A DNA stretch of 64,000 bases, from the NCBI RefSeq assembly GCF_000455825.1, contig NZ_ATAO01000124.1, forward strand, positions 31,981 to 95,980, read 5' to 3'. Below the pieces are notes generated by a model that searched no databases, was not told the DNA's origin, and saw only the letters and a list, made by a program, of their open reading frames with translations. Numbering within the stretch: the first letter of the stretch is position 1; every line of letters starts with the position of its first letter. A program made the position numbers and the translations under genes. This document shows, piece by piece, positions 47,243 to 55,393 of this stretch. The stretch comes from Microbacterium maritypicum MF109 (GTDB taxonomy: Bacteria > Actinomycetota > Actinomycetes > Actinomycetales > Microbacteriaceae).

Positions 47243-48288
47243 CCTTCGGCCCCTTTCGTCCCGTCAGCGGATCCGGTACGCCGGCCCGTGTGGACGTTGA
47301 GAGCGGTGCGGGCTTGCAGGCACAGGTCACGCGCGTCCGGTGACGATGTGCCCCGCAGCCGGGCCACGCGCTCGGTGGCGATCTCGATCGTGCTCGACGT
47401 CTGTATCACCGCGATGACCCGGGCCGTCGATGGCGTGAGCAGCTGGCGGCGCAGGGTCCCGGTGTCTGCGAGCATGAAACCGGCGGCGGTCTCGAGCAGA
47501 AACGGATCCGCAGTCAACGGTTCGGCATCCGAGAGGTCGTCGTCGATCGGGAACCAGCCGAATCCCGAGACCCGGGCGGCGCCGTTCTCTGCGCGGAGCA
47601 TCTTCATGAGGTCCGTCGCCTTGAGGTAGCGTCCGATCCACTCCCGCCTCGCGAGGTCGGCGGCGAACCCATCCCCCGTCGCGACCTCTCCCAGCGCCGC
47701 GGCCCGGGGCAGCGGGATGGCGAGAACGGACGGCAGGTCGTCGACGGTGCCGATGATCCGCCCCTGCACGCCGATGCCGACACTGCCGTCCGCACCCACT
47801 CGCAGCGCCTTCGGAGTCTTCATCTCCCTCGGGCAGTCCAGGGCGTCGCGGTCCGCGAGCAGCACCCGTGGGTCGATCAACGCCGAGGGAAAGACCCCGG
47901 TTCGGCGAGCGAGCTCCGCATCCTCGAGGAAGGCCTGCCCGCTGGATGCGTCGAAGAAGCGCACCACGGTGGGGCCGACGATCTGGACGAACGCAGCAGC
48001 GACATAGTCCTGGAGTTCGACGCCGTGTTCGCCGAGGAACAGCTCGTCACCCGCTTCTCGCAGTGCGCCTCGGTAGCGCACCACGCTGCCGAGACCGTCG
48101 TACATCCCACTCTCCACCGGCAGGAGGACCACGTCGTCGCCGCGCGCCACCTTCGCGACATCGGCTGCCGGAGCCCCGCTCTCGAGGAGGAACACTCGCG
48201 AGTGCCCCTCCCCGTGCCCGGTGATCCATGCGCGGAGTGCCCGCGCTCCGCTGACTTCCCCTGTTTCCATCCGCTCACCGTCGTGCAT
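47239..48288 (-). CDS. mpaB: Daptide biosynthesis RiPP recognition-type protein, copy 2
   Basis: A 349-residue protein without an obvious catalytic motif. It is a clear paralogue of the next gene upstream. Shared blocks include the N-terminal DDVVLLPVESG with YRGALREAGDELF, ELQDYVAAAFVQIVGPTVVR, a following segment with AFLEDAE and DPRVLLAD, and a late ISGFG/VSGFG-W region. This fits the daptide RiPP recognition protein family. The ATG at 48288 shares one base with the upstream stop; GTG at 48291 is an alternative. Its role is probably to bind the FTELE-type leader. Confidence 0.75.
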   Translation of the reverse strand: MHDGERMETGEVSGARALRAWITGHGEGHSRVFLLESGAPAADVAKVARGDDVVLLPVESGMYDGLGSVVRYRGALREAGDELFLGEHGVELQDYVAAAFVQIVGPTVVRFFDASSGQAFLEDAELARRTGVFPSALIDPRVLLADRDALDCPREMKTPKALRVGADGSVGIGVQGRIIGTVDDLPSVLAIPLPRAAALGEVATGDGFAADLARREWIGRYLKATDLMKMLRAENGAARVSGFGWFPIDDDLSDAEPLTADPFLLETAAGFMLADTGTLRRQLLTPSTARVIAVIQTSSTIEIATERVARLRGTSSPDARDLCLQARTALNVHTGRRTGSADGTKGAEG

Positions 48289-49364
48289 CACAGTCCCGCC
48301 TGCCCGCCCGCGGCGGGATCGAGGCCGACCACCGCCAATCGGCATCGGACCTCCTGCACCAGGGAGGCGACGCTGCTCGTCCCCCTGCCGAGCTCGGCCG
48401 CCAGCAATCCGACCGCCGCGGACTCGTCCGCCGTCGCGATCAGGCATTCCGCCGCGCGTGCGCTGTCGATGCCGAGCCGGATCCCGCGCCGGCTCACGGG
48501 ATCGATCAGCATCCACTCCTCGCCGTCGCCCGTCAGCAGGTACGGGACGCGTGGTGAGACGACTCCCGGAAGCGCGGCGAGTTCGTCGAGAGCCCGCACG
48601 AGGTGTCCGCCGAAGCCGGAGATGGCGGGGCGACTCGGAACTCCCTCCCATCGACGCAGCAGGTCGATCGCGCCGATGTACCGTGCGAACCACGGCCGGT
48701 CGTCGAGATCGGCCTCCAGCATCCCGCGGTCGACGACGCGCGCGAACGCCCGCCCTCGGCCGGCGCCTTCTCCTGCGCGGGCCTCGATGTCTGCCCGCCC
48801 ATCGCCCACCTCGCCGAGCAGGAGCCCGTCGGGCCCGTCCCTGTACTCGCCTTCCGCGGTGACGTGCACGCGGGGCAGGGCCTCTCCCTCGCGGCCGGAG
48901 CCGAGGAATGACGGCAGGGAGTCGAGCAGAACCGTGCCGCTCAGCAGCGGATCGATGAAGATCCCGGAGTCCTTCGCCGTATCGGCATCGCTCAGGAACG
49001 CGGCCACGCCCGCGGCGTTGCACTGCCGGAAGAGAGTGGGCCCGACGATCGGAAGGAAGGGAGCCGCCACGTACTCCCGGAGTTCGAACGTCTGCCCGCC
49101 GTCGAACATGATCCGATCGCCGGGCTCGCGCAGAGCACCGTCGTAGGGGATCACCCGGGAGTCGCTGCTCATGACGACACTGCCCGCGGGAGCGAACACG
49201 ATGTCGTCGAGGCGGGTCTGGCTCAGCACCGCACCGACGTGGTCACCCGCCTCGACGAAGAACACGGCGCCCGTGACGAGGTTCCGTCTTCCGCTGACGC
49301 ACTGTTCGAAGGCCGTCGTGGTGCGGTGGCGGTCTCGCGCCGTCGTGATCGAGCTCGCGTCCAT
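48288..49364 (-). CDS. mpaB: Daptide biosynthesis RiPP recognition-type protein, copy 1
   Basis: A 358-residue protein and the first gene of the operon. It shares with copy 2 the blocks DDIVFAPAGSVV, YDGALREPGDRIMF, ELREYVAAPFLPIVGPTLFR, AAFLSDAD, DPLLSGTVLLD and AISGFGGHLV. The two look like an ancient tandem duplication with low identity. No metal or nucleotide motif is visible. I chose the ATG at 49364 (MDASSITTARD) with AGAGGGGGA just upstream, rather than the earlier ATG at 49412. Confidence 0.75.
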   Translation of the reverse strand: MDASSITTARDRHRTTTAFEQCVSGRRNLVTGAVFFVEAGDHVGAVLSQTRLDDIVFAPAGSVVMSSDSRVIPYDGALREPGDRIMFDGGQTFELREYVAAPFLPIVGPTLFRQCNAAGVAAFLSDADTAKDSGIFIDPLLSGTVLLDSLPSFLGSGREGEALPRVHVTAEGEYRDGPDGLLLGEVGDGRADIEARAGEGAGRGRAFARVVDRGMLEADLDDRPWFARYIGAIDLLRRWEGVPSRPAISGFGGHLVRALDELAALPGVVSPRVPYLLTGDGEEWMLIDPVSRRGIRLGIDSARAAECLIATADESAAVGLLAAELGRGTSSVASLVQEVRCRLAVVGLDPAAGGQAGL

Positions 49365-49415
49365 GCTCCCCCTCTGGACACCGCACCCCCAGCGAATGCG
49401 ATCCGTCCTCACATG

Positions 49416-49444
49416 AGGCTATACAGGTGACGTGTGACGTGCAA
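49416..49444 (-). promoter_or_regulatory. Probable promoter of the daptide-like operon
   Basis: On the minus strand TTGCAC (49444-49439) and TAGCCT (49421-49416) are 17 bases apart, about 50 bases before the first gene. The spacer contains the tandem repeat CACGTCACACGTCAC, so a repressor or activator could bind between the hexamers. No dedicated regulator gene is present nearby. Confidence 0.6.
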
Positions 49445-49513
49445 TATTTCACATCGGTGGACGTTCAGGTCGCTGACCCCAGAGGCCTGTCACGTCGTCG
49501 TCCTCGCATCGGA

Positions 49514-49519
49514 TAGGAT
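49514..49519 (+). promoter_or_regulatory. Probable -10 element of tRNA-Ser
   Basis: TAGGAT, 17 bases upstream of the mature tRNA 5' end. No good -35 was found. Confidence 0.45.
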
Positions 49520-49535
49520 GGACAGGTTGTTCCCT

Positions 49536-49623
49536 GGTGACGTGTCCGAGCGGCCGAAGGAGCACGCTTGGAAAGCGTGTGTTGTGCAAGCAACCGCGGG
49601 TTCGAATCCCGCCGTCACCGCCA
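49536..49623 (+). tRNA. tRNA-Ser (anticodon GGA)
   Basis: Acceptor arms GGTGACG and CGTCACC pair perfectly. The anticodon stem cacgc/gcgtg holds TTGGAAA, giving anticodon GGA. The long variable arm (tgttgtgcaagcaa) is typical of class II tRNA-Ser. T-arm cgggttcgaatcccg, discriminator G and encoded CCA follow. Confidence 0.97.
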
Positions 49624-49769
49624 AAAGTGAAAGAGCCTCCGCATCAGCGGGGGCTCTTTCACTTTTTATCGAGCACCGGGGATTCGGGGAGGAGCGAGCG
49701 CAGCGAGCACCGGAGTCCCGCCGTCACCGCCAAAAGTGAAAGAGCCTCCGCATCAGCGGGGGCTCTTTC
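49607..49769. repeat. Tandem 54-bp direct repeat of the tRNA-Ser 3' end plus terminator
   Basis: 49607-49660 and 49716-49769 are identical over 54 bases. The unit covers the last part of the T-arm, acceptor, CCA and the whole terminator hairpin. A 55-base spacer lies between. Duplicated tRNA 3' ends are the usual trace of site-specific integration (attL/attR), but no integrase or cargo remains between the copies. Confidence 0.9.
49629..49660 (+). terminator. Terminator of tRNA-Ser
   Basis: Arms gaaagagcctccgc (49629-49642) and gcgggggctctttc (49647-49660), then actttttat. A second copy at 49738-49769 faces the 3' end of the GNAT gene and may act as its terminator. Confidence 0.85.
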
Positions 49770-49795
49770 GCTTCGCCCACGCGATCGTTCGGCGT

Positions 49796-50398
49796 TCAGT
49801 CGTCGAAGCGCACGCCGTAGATCTGTCCGCCGGGCTCGGCGGGGAGACGCGTCATCCCGAGCCGTTCGTAGAAGGCGGCGGCTCCGGTGTTGTTCGGATC
49901 GATGCCCAGGTGCAGCCCGCGCACTCCGCGTCGGGTCAGCTCGGCGAACAGCGTTTCGATGAGCTGGCGACCGAGCCCCTGACCCTGGGTCTCGGGAAGC
50001 AGGTCGATGTGCAGATGGGCCGGGTGATCCGCGACGTTCGGCTCGATGCCTTCGGCGCGGCTGTAGCCGTAGTCGATCATCCGATCCTCCCGCGTGACCA
50101 CCTCCGCCGGCCGGGGGTGGCGACCCTCGAGCGTGGGCCACCACTCCTCGCGGAACCAGGTGTAGAAGGCGTCGGTGTCGTCGGTCGCGACGATGTAGCC
50201 GATCGTGCGCTCGTCATCGCTCTCGACCACCCAGGCGAGATCGGGATGACGCTCGGCATAGGGGACGGCGAAGAGGTCGCCCCACAGCGAGTCGTCGGAG
50301 AGGACGCCGGTCGCATCCGCCCCGGCGTCGGCCGTCTTCACGCAGATCTCATACAGTGCGGCACGATCGGTGGGGCGGTACGGACGGATGTGAGACAC
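49796..50398 (-). CDS. GNAT family N-acetyltransferase
   Basis: A 200-residue protein. N-terminal IRPYRPTDRAALYEICVKTADAG and the acetyl-CoA motif A region LLPETQGQGLGRQLIETLFAEL (Q/R-x-x-G-x-G/A) with GLHLGIDPNNTGAAAFYERLGM are typical GNAT features. The substrate is unknown; related proteins act on amino-sugars or small amines. The GTG at 50398 with AGAGGAG upstream was chosen. Confidence 0.88.
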   Translation of the reverse strand: MSHIRPYRPTDRAALYEICVKTADAGADATGVLSDDSLWGDLFAVPYAERHPDLAWVVESDDERTIGYIVATDDTDAFYTWFREEWWPTLEGRHPRPAEVVTREDRMIDYGYSRAEGIEPNVADHPAHLHIDLLPETQGQGLGRQLIETLFAELTRRGVRGLHLGIDPNNTGAAAFYERLGMTRLPAEPGGQIYGVRFDD

Positions 50399-50424
50399 GA
50401 CGACTCCTCTGGGGACGGGTCTTC

Positions 50425-51054
50425 TCAGCCTATCGGCGCCTCGACCGCCGACTTCTTCTGCTGCACCCACGGGAGCAACCAGGCGGCGAGCACCAGCACC
50501 ACGCCGGCGCCGACCAGGGCGCCGCCGAGGGTGTCGCTGGCCCAGTGCACCGAGAGGAAGGTGCGCGAGAGCGCCATCGCGAGCACCCACGCCGCGCCGA
50601 CGATCGCGACCCAGACGCGCGGGAACAGCACCCAGAGCACGAGGGCGATCGTCGCGGCGTTCGCCGTGTGCCCGGAGGGGAACGAGCCGTAGTCGCTCAC
50701 CACGAGCATGTCGTCGGGCCGCGCCCGCCCGAAGAGCTGCTTGAGCAGTTGCACGCCGGCGGCACTGGCGGCGAAGCAGAGTGCCGCGAACAGCGCGCCA
50801 CGCCAGCGCCGTGCGAGCACGAGCGCCAGGATCGCCAGCAGCGGCACCCCGAGGATCGCGACCCAGCCGCCGCCGATCCAGTTCAGAACGAGGGCGAAGT
50901 CGACCATCCAGTCCGCGCGGACCCCGGCGATCGTCTCGTTCCACCAGTGGTCGAAGCCCGGAGTCTGCGGGTAGGCGAACACGACCACGGCGCCCAGGAC
51001 CGTTGCGAGCGCGAGGAGGCCCACTCCCCACCACAGCAGCATGCGCCTGTTCAT
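50425..51054 (-). CDS. PAP2-family membrane phosphatase
   Basis: A 209-residue protein with about six membrane segments. The three PAP2 motifs are seen: KQLFGRARP, SFPSGHTANA and SRTFLSVHWASDTLGG. It probably dephosphorylates a lipid phosphate such as undecaprenyl diphosphate or phosphatidylglycerol phosphate; which one is not shown by sequence. ATG at 51054. Confidence 0.92.
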   Translation of the reverse strand: MNRRMLLWWGVGLLALATVLGAVVVFAYPQTPGFDHWWNETIAGVRADWMVDFALVLNWIGGGWVAILGVPLLAILALVLARRWRGALFAALCFAASAAGVQLLKQLFGRARPDDMLVVSDYGSFPSGHTANAATIALVLWVLFPRVWVAIVGAAWVLAMALSRTFLSVHWASDTLGGALVGAGVVLVLAAWLLPWVQQKKSAVEAPIG

Positions 51055-51085
51055 CGTCCTATTCTGTCGGACGGCACCTGAAGAC

Positions 51086-52486
51086 TCAGGGAGCGAGCAT
51101 CCCGACGGTGCGCGGGCGCACGACGAACCACAGCGACAGGATGCCGATCGCGGCACAGCCGACCATGACGGACGCCATGGTGGTCGCGGTGATCCCGGCG
51201 TCGTGCGAGAGCCAGCCGACGACGGGCGAGATGAGCCCGGCGACGCCGAAGTTCGTCGCGCCGATGATGGATGCCGCGGTTCCCGCGGCCTTCCCGTGGC
51301 GGTCGAGCGCCAGCACCTGCACGTTCGGGAATGTGAAGCCACAAGCAGTCATGAAGACGAACAGCGGGATCACCGTGCCCCACAGGCCGAGGCCGAGCTG
51401 GTCGGTGACGATGATCGCGACGCCGGCGAGCAGCAACACTGCGGTCGAGTAGGCCATGACCCACTGCGGTCCGAAGCGTGCGGCCAAGCGGGAGGCGGTC
51501 TGCACGCCGACGACCACGCCGAGCGAGTTCACGGCGAAGAGCAGACCGTACTGCTGCGCGTCGAGCCCGTGGGTCACCTGGAACAGGAACGGCGATGCCG
51601 ACAGGTACGAGAACAGACCGGAGAAGGTCATCCCGCCGATGACGAGCACGCCGAGGAACACCCGGTCCGAGAGCACGGAGCGATATCGCTGCAGCATGGT
51701 GGCGCCACCGTGACCCTGGCGCCGGGCGACGGGCAGCGTCTCCGGGATGAACAGGATCGTCGACAGCAGCATGACCACGCCGTAGGCCGCGAGCACGCCG
51801 AAGATCCCGCGCCACGGCATGAGCGTGAGCAGCCACGAGCCGATCAGGGGCGCGATGACCGGTGCCACGCCCGAGACCAGAGCGAGGCGGGAGAGCATGA
51901 CGACCAGTCGACGCCCGCCGAACAGGTCGCGCACGATCGCCATGGCCACCACGCCGCCGGCCGCGGCCCCCACTCCCATCAGCACGCGGGCGACGCTGAG
52001 CAGCCCGAGGTCCGGTGCGAAGGCCGCCCCGACGCTCGCGAGCACGTGCAGCGCGGTGACGGCGATCAGCGGCACACGACGACCGACCTTGTCGCTGAGC
52101 GGTCCGACCACGAGCTGGCCGAGCGCGAACCCGATCATGGTTCCGGTCAGGGTCAGCTGGATCGCGGCGGCCGTGGTCTGGAAGTCCTGCTCCAGCACCG
52201 GGAACGCCGGGAGGTAGAGGTCGATCGTGAAGGGGCCGAGGGCGGTGAGCGCGCCGAGCAGGATGATGTACAGCGTGCGGCGGCCCAGGGAGATGGCATC
52301 GCCCGGGTGCAGCATGATCGGCGCGGTGGCAGGGTTCGCGCCGAGGGTGCGGATCGCGCCGGTCGCGGTGGGGATGCGGATGCTCCCCGTCGCGGTGCGC
52401 TCGGGCTGCGGGATCTGCGATTCGTCGGCGGCGGAATCCCCCGCCTTCACGACGGGGAGGGAATCAGTGCGGGGAGCGTCGGACAC
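51086..52486 (-). CDS. MFS transporter, Bcr/CflA drug-resistance subfamily
   Basis: A 466-residue protein. A polar N-terminal tail of about 65 residues precedes twelve membrane segments. Motif A is seen in GPLSDKVGRRVPLIA and the family motif in FTIDLYLPAFPVLEQDF. Such proteins export drugs or metabolites by proton antiport. GTG start at 52486. An ATG further in would drop the unusual N-terminal tail; the choice is uncertain. Confidence 0.9.
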   Translation of the reverse strand: MSDAPRTDSLPVVKAGDSAADESQIPQPERTATGSIRIPTATGAIRTLGANPATAPIMLHPGDAISLGRRTLYIILLGALTALGPFTIDLYLPAFPVLEQDFQTTAAAIQLTLTGTMIGFALGQLVVGPLSDKVGRRVPLIAVTALHVLASVGAAFAPDLGLLSVARVLMGVGAAAGGVVAMAIVRDLFGGRRLVVMLSRLALVSGVAPVIAPLIGSWLLTLMPWRGIFGVLAAYGVVMLLSTILFIPETLPVARRQGHGGATMLQRYRSVLSDRVFLGVLVIGGMTFSGLFSYLSASPFLFQVTHGLDAQQYGLLFAVNSLGVVVGVQTASRLAARFGPQWVMAYSTAVLLLAGVAIIVTDQLGLGLWGTVIPLFVFMTACGFTFPNVQVLALDRHGKAAGTAASIIGATNFGVAGLISPVVGWLSHDAGITATTMASVMVGCAAIGILSLWFVVRPRTVGMLAP

Positions 52487-52591
52487 GACGTCCTTCCAGA
52501 GTTCAGGGGGTGCAAGGGTCGAATCGATTCGACCGGGGAAGCCCCCATGTTACCGCCGCCACGGCCTCGTCCGCCCGCCCACGCGCAGAGC

Positions 52592-52627
52592 AGAGACGCA
52601 CCCCCGCGGATGCGAAGGTGCGTCTCT
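52592..52627. terminator. Terminator downstream of metB
   Basis: Arms agagacgcacc (52592-52602) and ggtgcgtctct (52617-52627) form an 11-bp stem between metB and the MFS gene on the minus strand. Confidence 0.7.
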
Positions 52628-52644
52628 CACGGCCCGGTGCGACG

Positions 52645-53799
52645 TCAGCGCGAGATGCGGTCGAGCCCCTGCTCGAGGTCGGCGATCAGGTCGCCCACGT
52701 CTTCGATCCCGACGGAGAGGCGCACGATGTTCTCCGGGACCGCGAGCTCGGTGCCGCGCACGGAGGCGTGCGTCATGTCCGGCGGGTATCCGATGAGCGA
52801 CTCGACTCCACCGAGCGACTCGGCGAGCTGGAACACCGAGGTGCTCTCGACGAAGGCCCGTGCCGCGTCGGCGCCGGCGGCGAGGCCGAACGACAGCATC
52901 CCGCCGAAACCGCTCATCTGCTTCGCGGCGATCTCGTGGCCGGGATGCGAGGAAAGTCCCGGGAAGTAGACCTGCGCGAACTCCGGCCGATCCTGCGCCC
53001 ACTCGGCGATGGCCTGCGCGTTCTCGGAGTGCTGCCGCATCCGCAGCGCCAGGGTCTTGATGCCGCGGGTCGTCAGCCAGGCGTCCAGCGGGGCGGAGAC
53101 CGCTCCGACCGCGAACTGCTGGAACTTGACCTGATCGAAGAACCGATCATCGCCGAACACGACCGCGCCGCCGAGCACATCCGAGTGCCCGCCCAGGTAC
53201 TTGGTCGTGGAGTGCACCACCAGGTCGGCGCCGAGCGCGAGCGGCTGCTGCAGCGCCGGCGAGGCGAAGGTGTTGTCCACGACCACGATCAGGCCGGCCG
53301 CGTGCGCGATCTCGGCGATCAGAGCGATGTCGACGATCTTCAGGAGCGGATTGCTGGGCGTCTCCAGCCACACGATCTTCGTCTCGGGACGGATCGCCGC
53401 GCGGAGCGCATCCACGTCGGAGAGCTCGACCGTCGTGGTCTCGATCCCCCACGGTGCGAGGACCCGGGTGAGCAGCCGGTAGGTGCCGCCGTACACGTCG
53501 TTGCCGAGCAGGATGTGGTCGCCGGGCTTGAGGATGCCACGCAGCAGCGCATCCTCCGCGGCGAGTCCCGACGCGAACGAGAGCGCGCTCGCGCCCCCTT
53601 CGAGGGCCGCGAGCTGGGTCTCGAGCGAGGACCGCGTGGGGTTGCCCGCACGGTTGTACTCGTAGCCCGCACGCAGGCCGCCGACGCTGTCCTGCACATG
53701 CGTCGAGGACTGGTAGATCGGCGGGATGATCGCTCCCGTGACGGGGTCGGGCGCTTGTCCTGCGTGGATGGCTCGGGTGGCGAAAGCGTGATCGGACAT
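52645..53799 (-). CDS. metB: Cystathionine gamma-synthase family PLP enzyme
   Basis: A 384-residue Cys/Met metabolism enzyme. Seen are TRAIHAGQ, YEYNRAGNPTRSSLE, SGLAAEDALL, VYGGTYRL, and the PLP Lys in HSTTKYLGGHSDVLGG. It could act as synthase (MetB) or cystathionine gamma-lyase. Next to cystathionine beta-synthase, a reverse transsulfuration lyase role is equally plausible. ATG at 53799; a 76-base gap separates it from cbs. Confidence 0.93.
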   Translation of the reverse strand: MSDHAFATRAIHAGQAPDPVTGAIIPPIYQSSTHVQDSVGGLRAGYEYNRAGNPTRSSLETQLAALEGGASALSFASGLAAEDALLRGILKPGDHILLGNDVYGGTYRLLTRVLAPWGIETTTVELSDVDALRAAIRPETKIVWLETPSNPLLKIVDIALIAEIAHAAGLIVVVDNTFASPALQQPLALGADLVVHSTTKYLGGHSDVLGGAVVFGDDRFFDQVKFQQFAVGAVSAPLDAWLTTRGIKTLALRMRQHSENAQAIAEWAQDRPEFAQVYFPGLSSHPGHEIAAKQMSGFGGMLSFGLAAGADAARAFVESTSVFQLAESLGGVESLIGYPPDMTHASVRGTELAVPENIVRLSVGIEDVGDLIADLEQGLDRISR

Positions 53800-53875
53800 G
53801 TGTCTCAGCCTACGTCCGCGCCTGCGGGGAGGGCCTCCCGGTTACGCCCCGGGTCGGCCGAGCTCTCGGTGTCTC

Positions 53876-55252
53876 TCAGCGCGACAGATACGCCAGCAGG
53901 TCCTGACGGGTGAGCACCGTGTGCGGTTTGCCGTCCTCGGTCACCAGCAGGGCGTCTGCGTCGGCGAGCGCGGCCTTGGCCTGCGCGACCGAGGTGTGGA
54001 TGCCGACGAGCGGGAGCCTCTCCCCCACGTGCGCGCCCACGGCATCGGTCGCGTTCGCCTCACCGCGGAACAGCAGGTCGAGCAACCCCTTCTCATCGAC
54101 CGTGCCGACCACCTCGCCCATCATGACCGGCGGTTCGGCGCTGAGCACGACCAGCTGCGAGACGTCGTACTCGGTCATCATGCCGATGGCCTCGAGCACG
54201 GTGTCGGTCGGGTGGGCGTGCACCAGGTCGGGGATGCCGGCGCCCTGCCGCGACGGACGAGCCGCGAGCACGTCGGCGACGGTCTCCCCGTCCTCCACGT
54301 CACTGAACCCGTAGGAGCGCATCCATCCGTCGTTGAAGATCTTGCCCAGGTATCCGCGCCCGCCATCGGGAAGCAGCACGACCATCACCGCGTCCGCCGG
54401 CAGGTCACGTGCGATGCGCAGCGCCCCCACGACGGCCATCCCGCTCGATCCGCCGACGAGGATGCCCTCCTCGCGGGCGAGGCGCCGGGTCATCGCGAAG
54501 GCCTCGGCATCGCCGACCGCCACGATCTCGTGCGGCACCGTGGGATCGTATGCACCGGGCCAGATGTCCTCGCCCACGCCCTCGACGAGGTACGGACGGC
54601 CGGTGCCGCCGCTGTATACGCTGCCCTCGGGGTCGACGCCGACGATCCGTACTCGACCATCCGAGACCTCCCGCAGGTACCGCCCCGTCCCCGTGATCGT
54701 GCCACCCGTGCCCACGCCCGCCACGAAATGCGTGACCTCGCCGTCGGTGTCGCGCCAGATCTCGGGACCCGTGGTCTCGTAGTGACTGCGCGGACCGTTC
54801 GGGTTCTCGTACTGGTTCGGCTTGAACGCTCCAGGGATCTCGCGGGTCAACCGGTCGCTCACGCTGTAGTACGACTCCGGGCTGTCGGGGGCGACCGATG
54901 TGGGGGTCACCACGACCTCGGCACCGTAGGCACGGAGTACGTCGATCTTGTCTTCGCCGACCTTGTCCGGCAGCACGAACACGCACTTGTAGCCCCGTTG
55001 CTGGGCGACGAGCGCGAGGCCGACCCCGGTGTTGCCGCTGGTGGGCTCGACGATCGTGCCGCCGGGTTTCAGCGCACCCGCCGCCTCGGCCGCGTCGATG
55101 ATCCGCGCGGCGATGCGATCCTTCGAGGAACCGCCGGGGTTCAGGTACTCGAGCTTCACGAGCACCGTGCACGCGACGCCCTCGGTGACGTGCTGCAGCT
55201 TCACGAGGGGCGTGTCGCCGACGAGGTCGACGATCGAGTCTGCGTACTTCAT
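53876..55252 (-). CDS. cbs: Cystathionine beta-synthase
   Basis: A 458-residue fold type II PLP enzyme. The PLP Lys is in NPGGSSKDRIAARI, the glycine loop in PTSGNTGVGLA and the later GVGTGGTITGTGRYL. Two C-terminal CBS motifs (about residues 335-458) are likely regulatory. Condenses serine (or O-acetylserine) with homocysteine. It forms a transsulfuration unit with metB on the same strand. Confidence 0.95.
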   Translation of the reverse strand: MKYADSIVDLVGDTPLVKLQHVTEGVACTVLVKLEYLNPGGSSKDRIAARIIDAAEAAGALKPGGTIVEPTSGNTGVGLALVAQQRGYKCVFVLPDKVGEDKIDVLRAYGAEVVVTPTSVAPDSPESYYSVSDRLTREIPGAFKPNQYENPNGPRSHYETTGPEIWRDTDGEVTHFVAGVGTGGTITGTGRYLREVSDGRVRIVGVDPEGSVYSGGTGRPYLVEGVGEDIWPGAYDPTVPHEIVAVGDAEAFAMTRRLAREEGILVGGSSGMAVVGALRIARDLPADAVMVVLLPDGGRGYLGKIFNDGWMRSYGFSDVEDGETVADVLAARPSRQGAGIPDLVHAHPTDTVLEAIGMMTEYDVSQLVVLSAEPPVMMGEVVGTVDEKGLLDLLFRGEANATDAVGAHVGERLPLVGIHTSVAQAKAALADADALLVTEDGKPHTVLTRQDLLAYLSR

Positions 55253-55326
55253 GCCTTCAGGGTAGACGCGCGGATGCCGCGGACGGGGATGTGTTTCGAC
55301 GCCGATCGAACCGAGGGCCGAAAGTC

Positions 55327-55341
55327 TAAAATGTTACATTT
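55327..55341. promoter_or_regulatory. AT-rich palindrome and -10 upstream of the phosphodiesterase gene
   Basis: TAAAAT at 55327-55332 could be a -10. It overlaps aaatgttacattt (55329-55341), a 13-base palindrome that stands out in this GC-rich context and may be an operator. It lies 53 bases before the CDS. Confidence 0.45.
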
Positions 55342-55393
55342 GCCTGATGGTGGGAAAGATCCCAGCGGCGGGCTCACGAAGGAGCAGATCACC

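Noticed and set aside
39562..49364. The cluster as a lantibiotic or lasso-peptide locus
   Set aside because: No LanB/C/M, cyclase or asparagine-synthetase-like gene is present, and the precursors lack Cys.
49426..49435. Ten bases (ggtgacgtgt) at the daptide promoter match the tRNA-Ser 5' end
   Set aside because: Too short to call an integration scar; integration traces involve the tRNA 3' end, and this match can be chance or part of the local ACGTCAC repeats.
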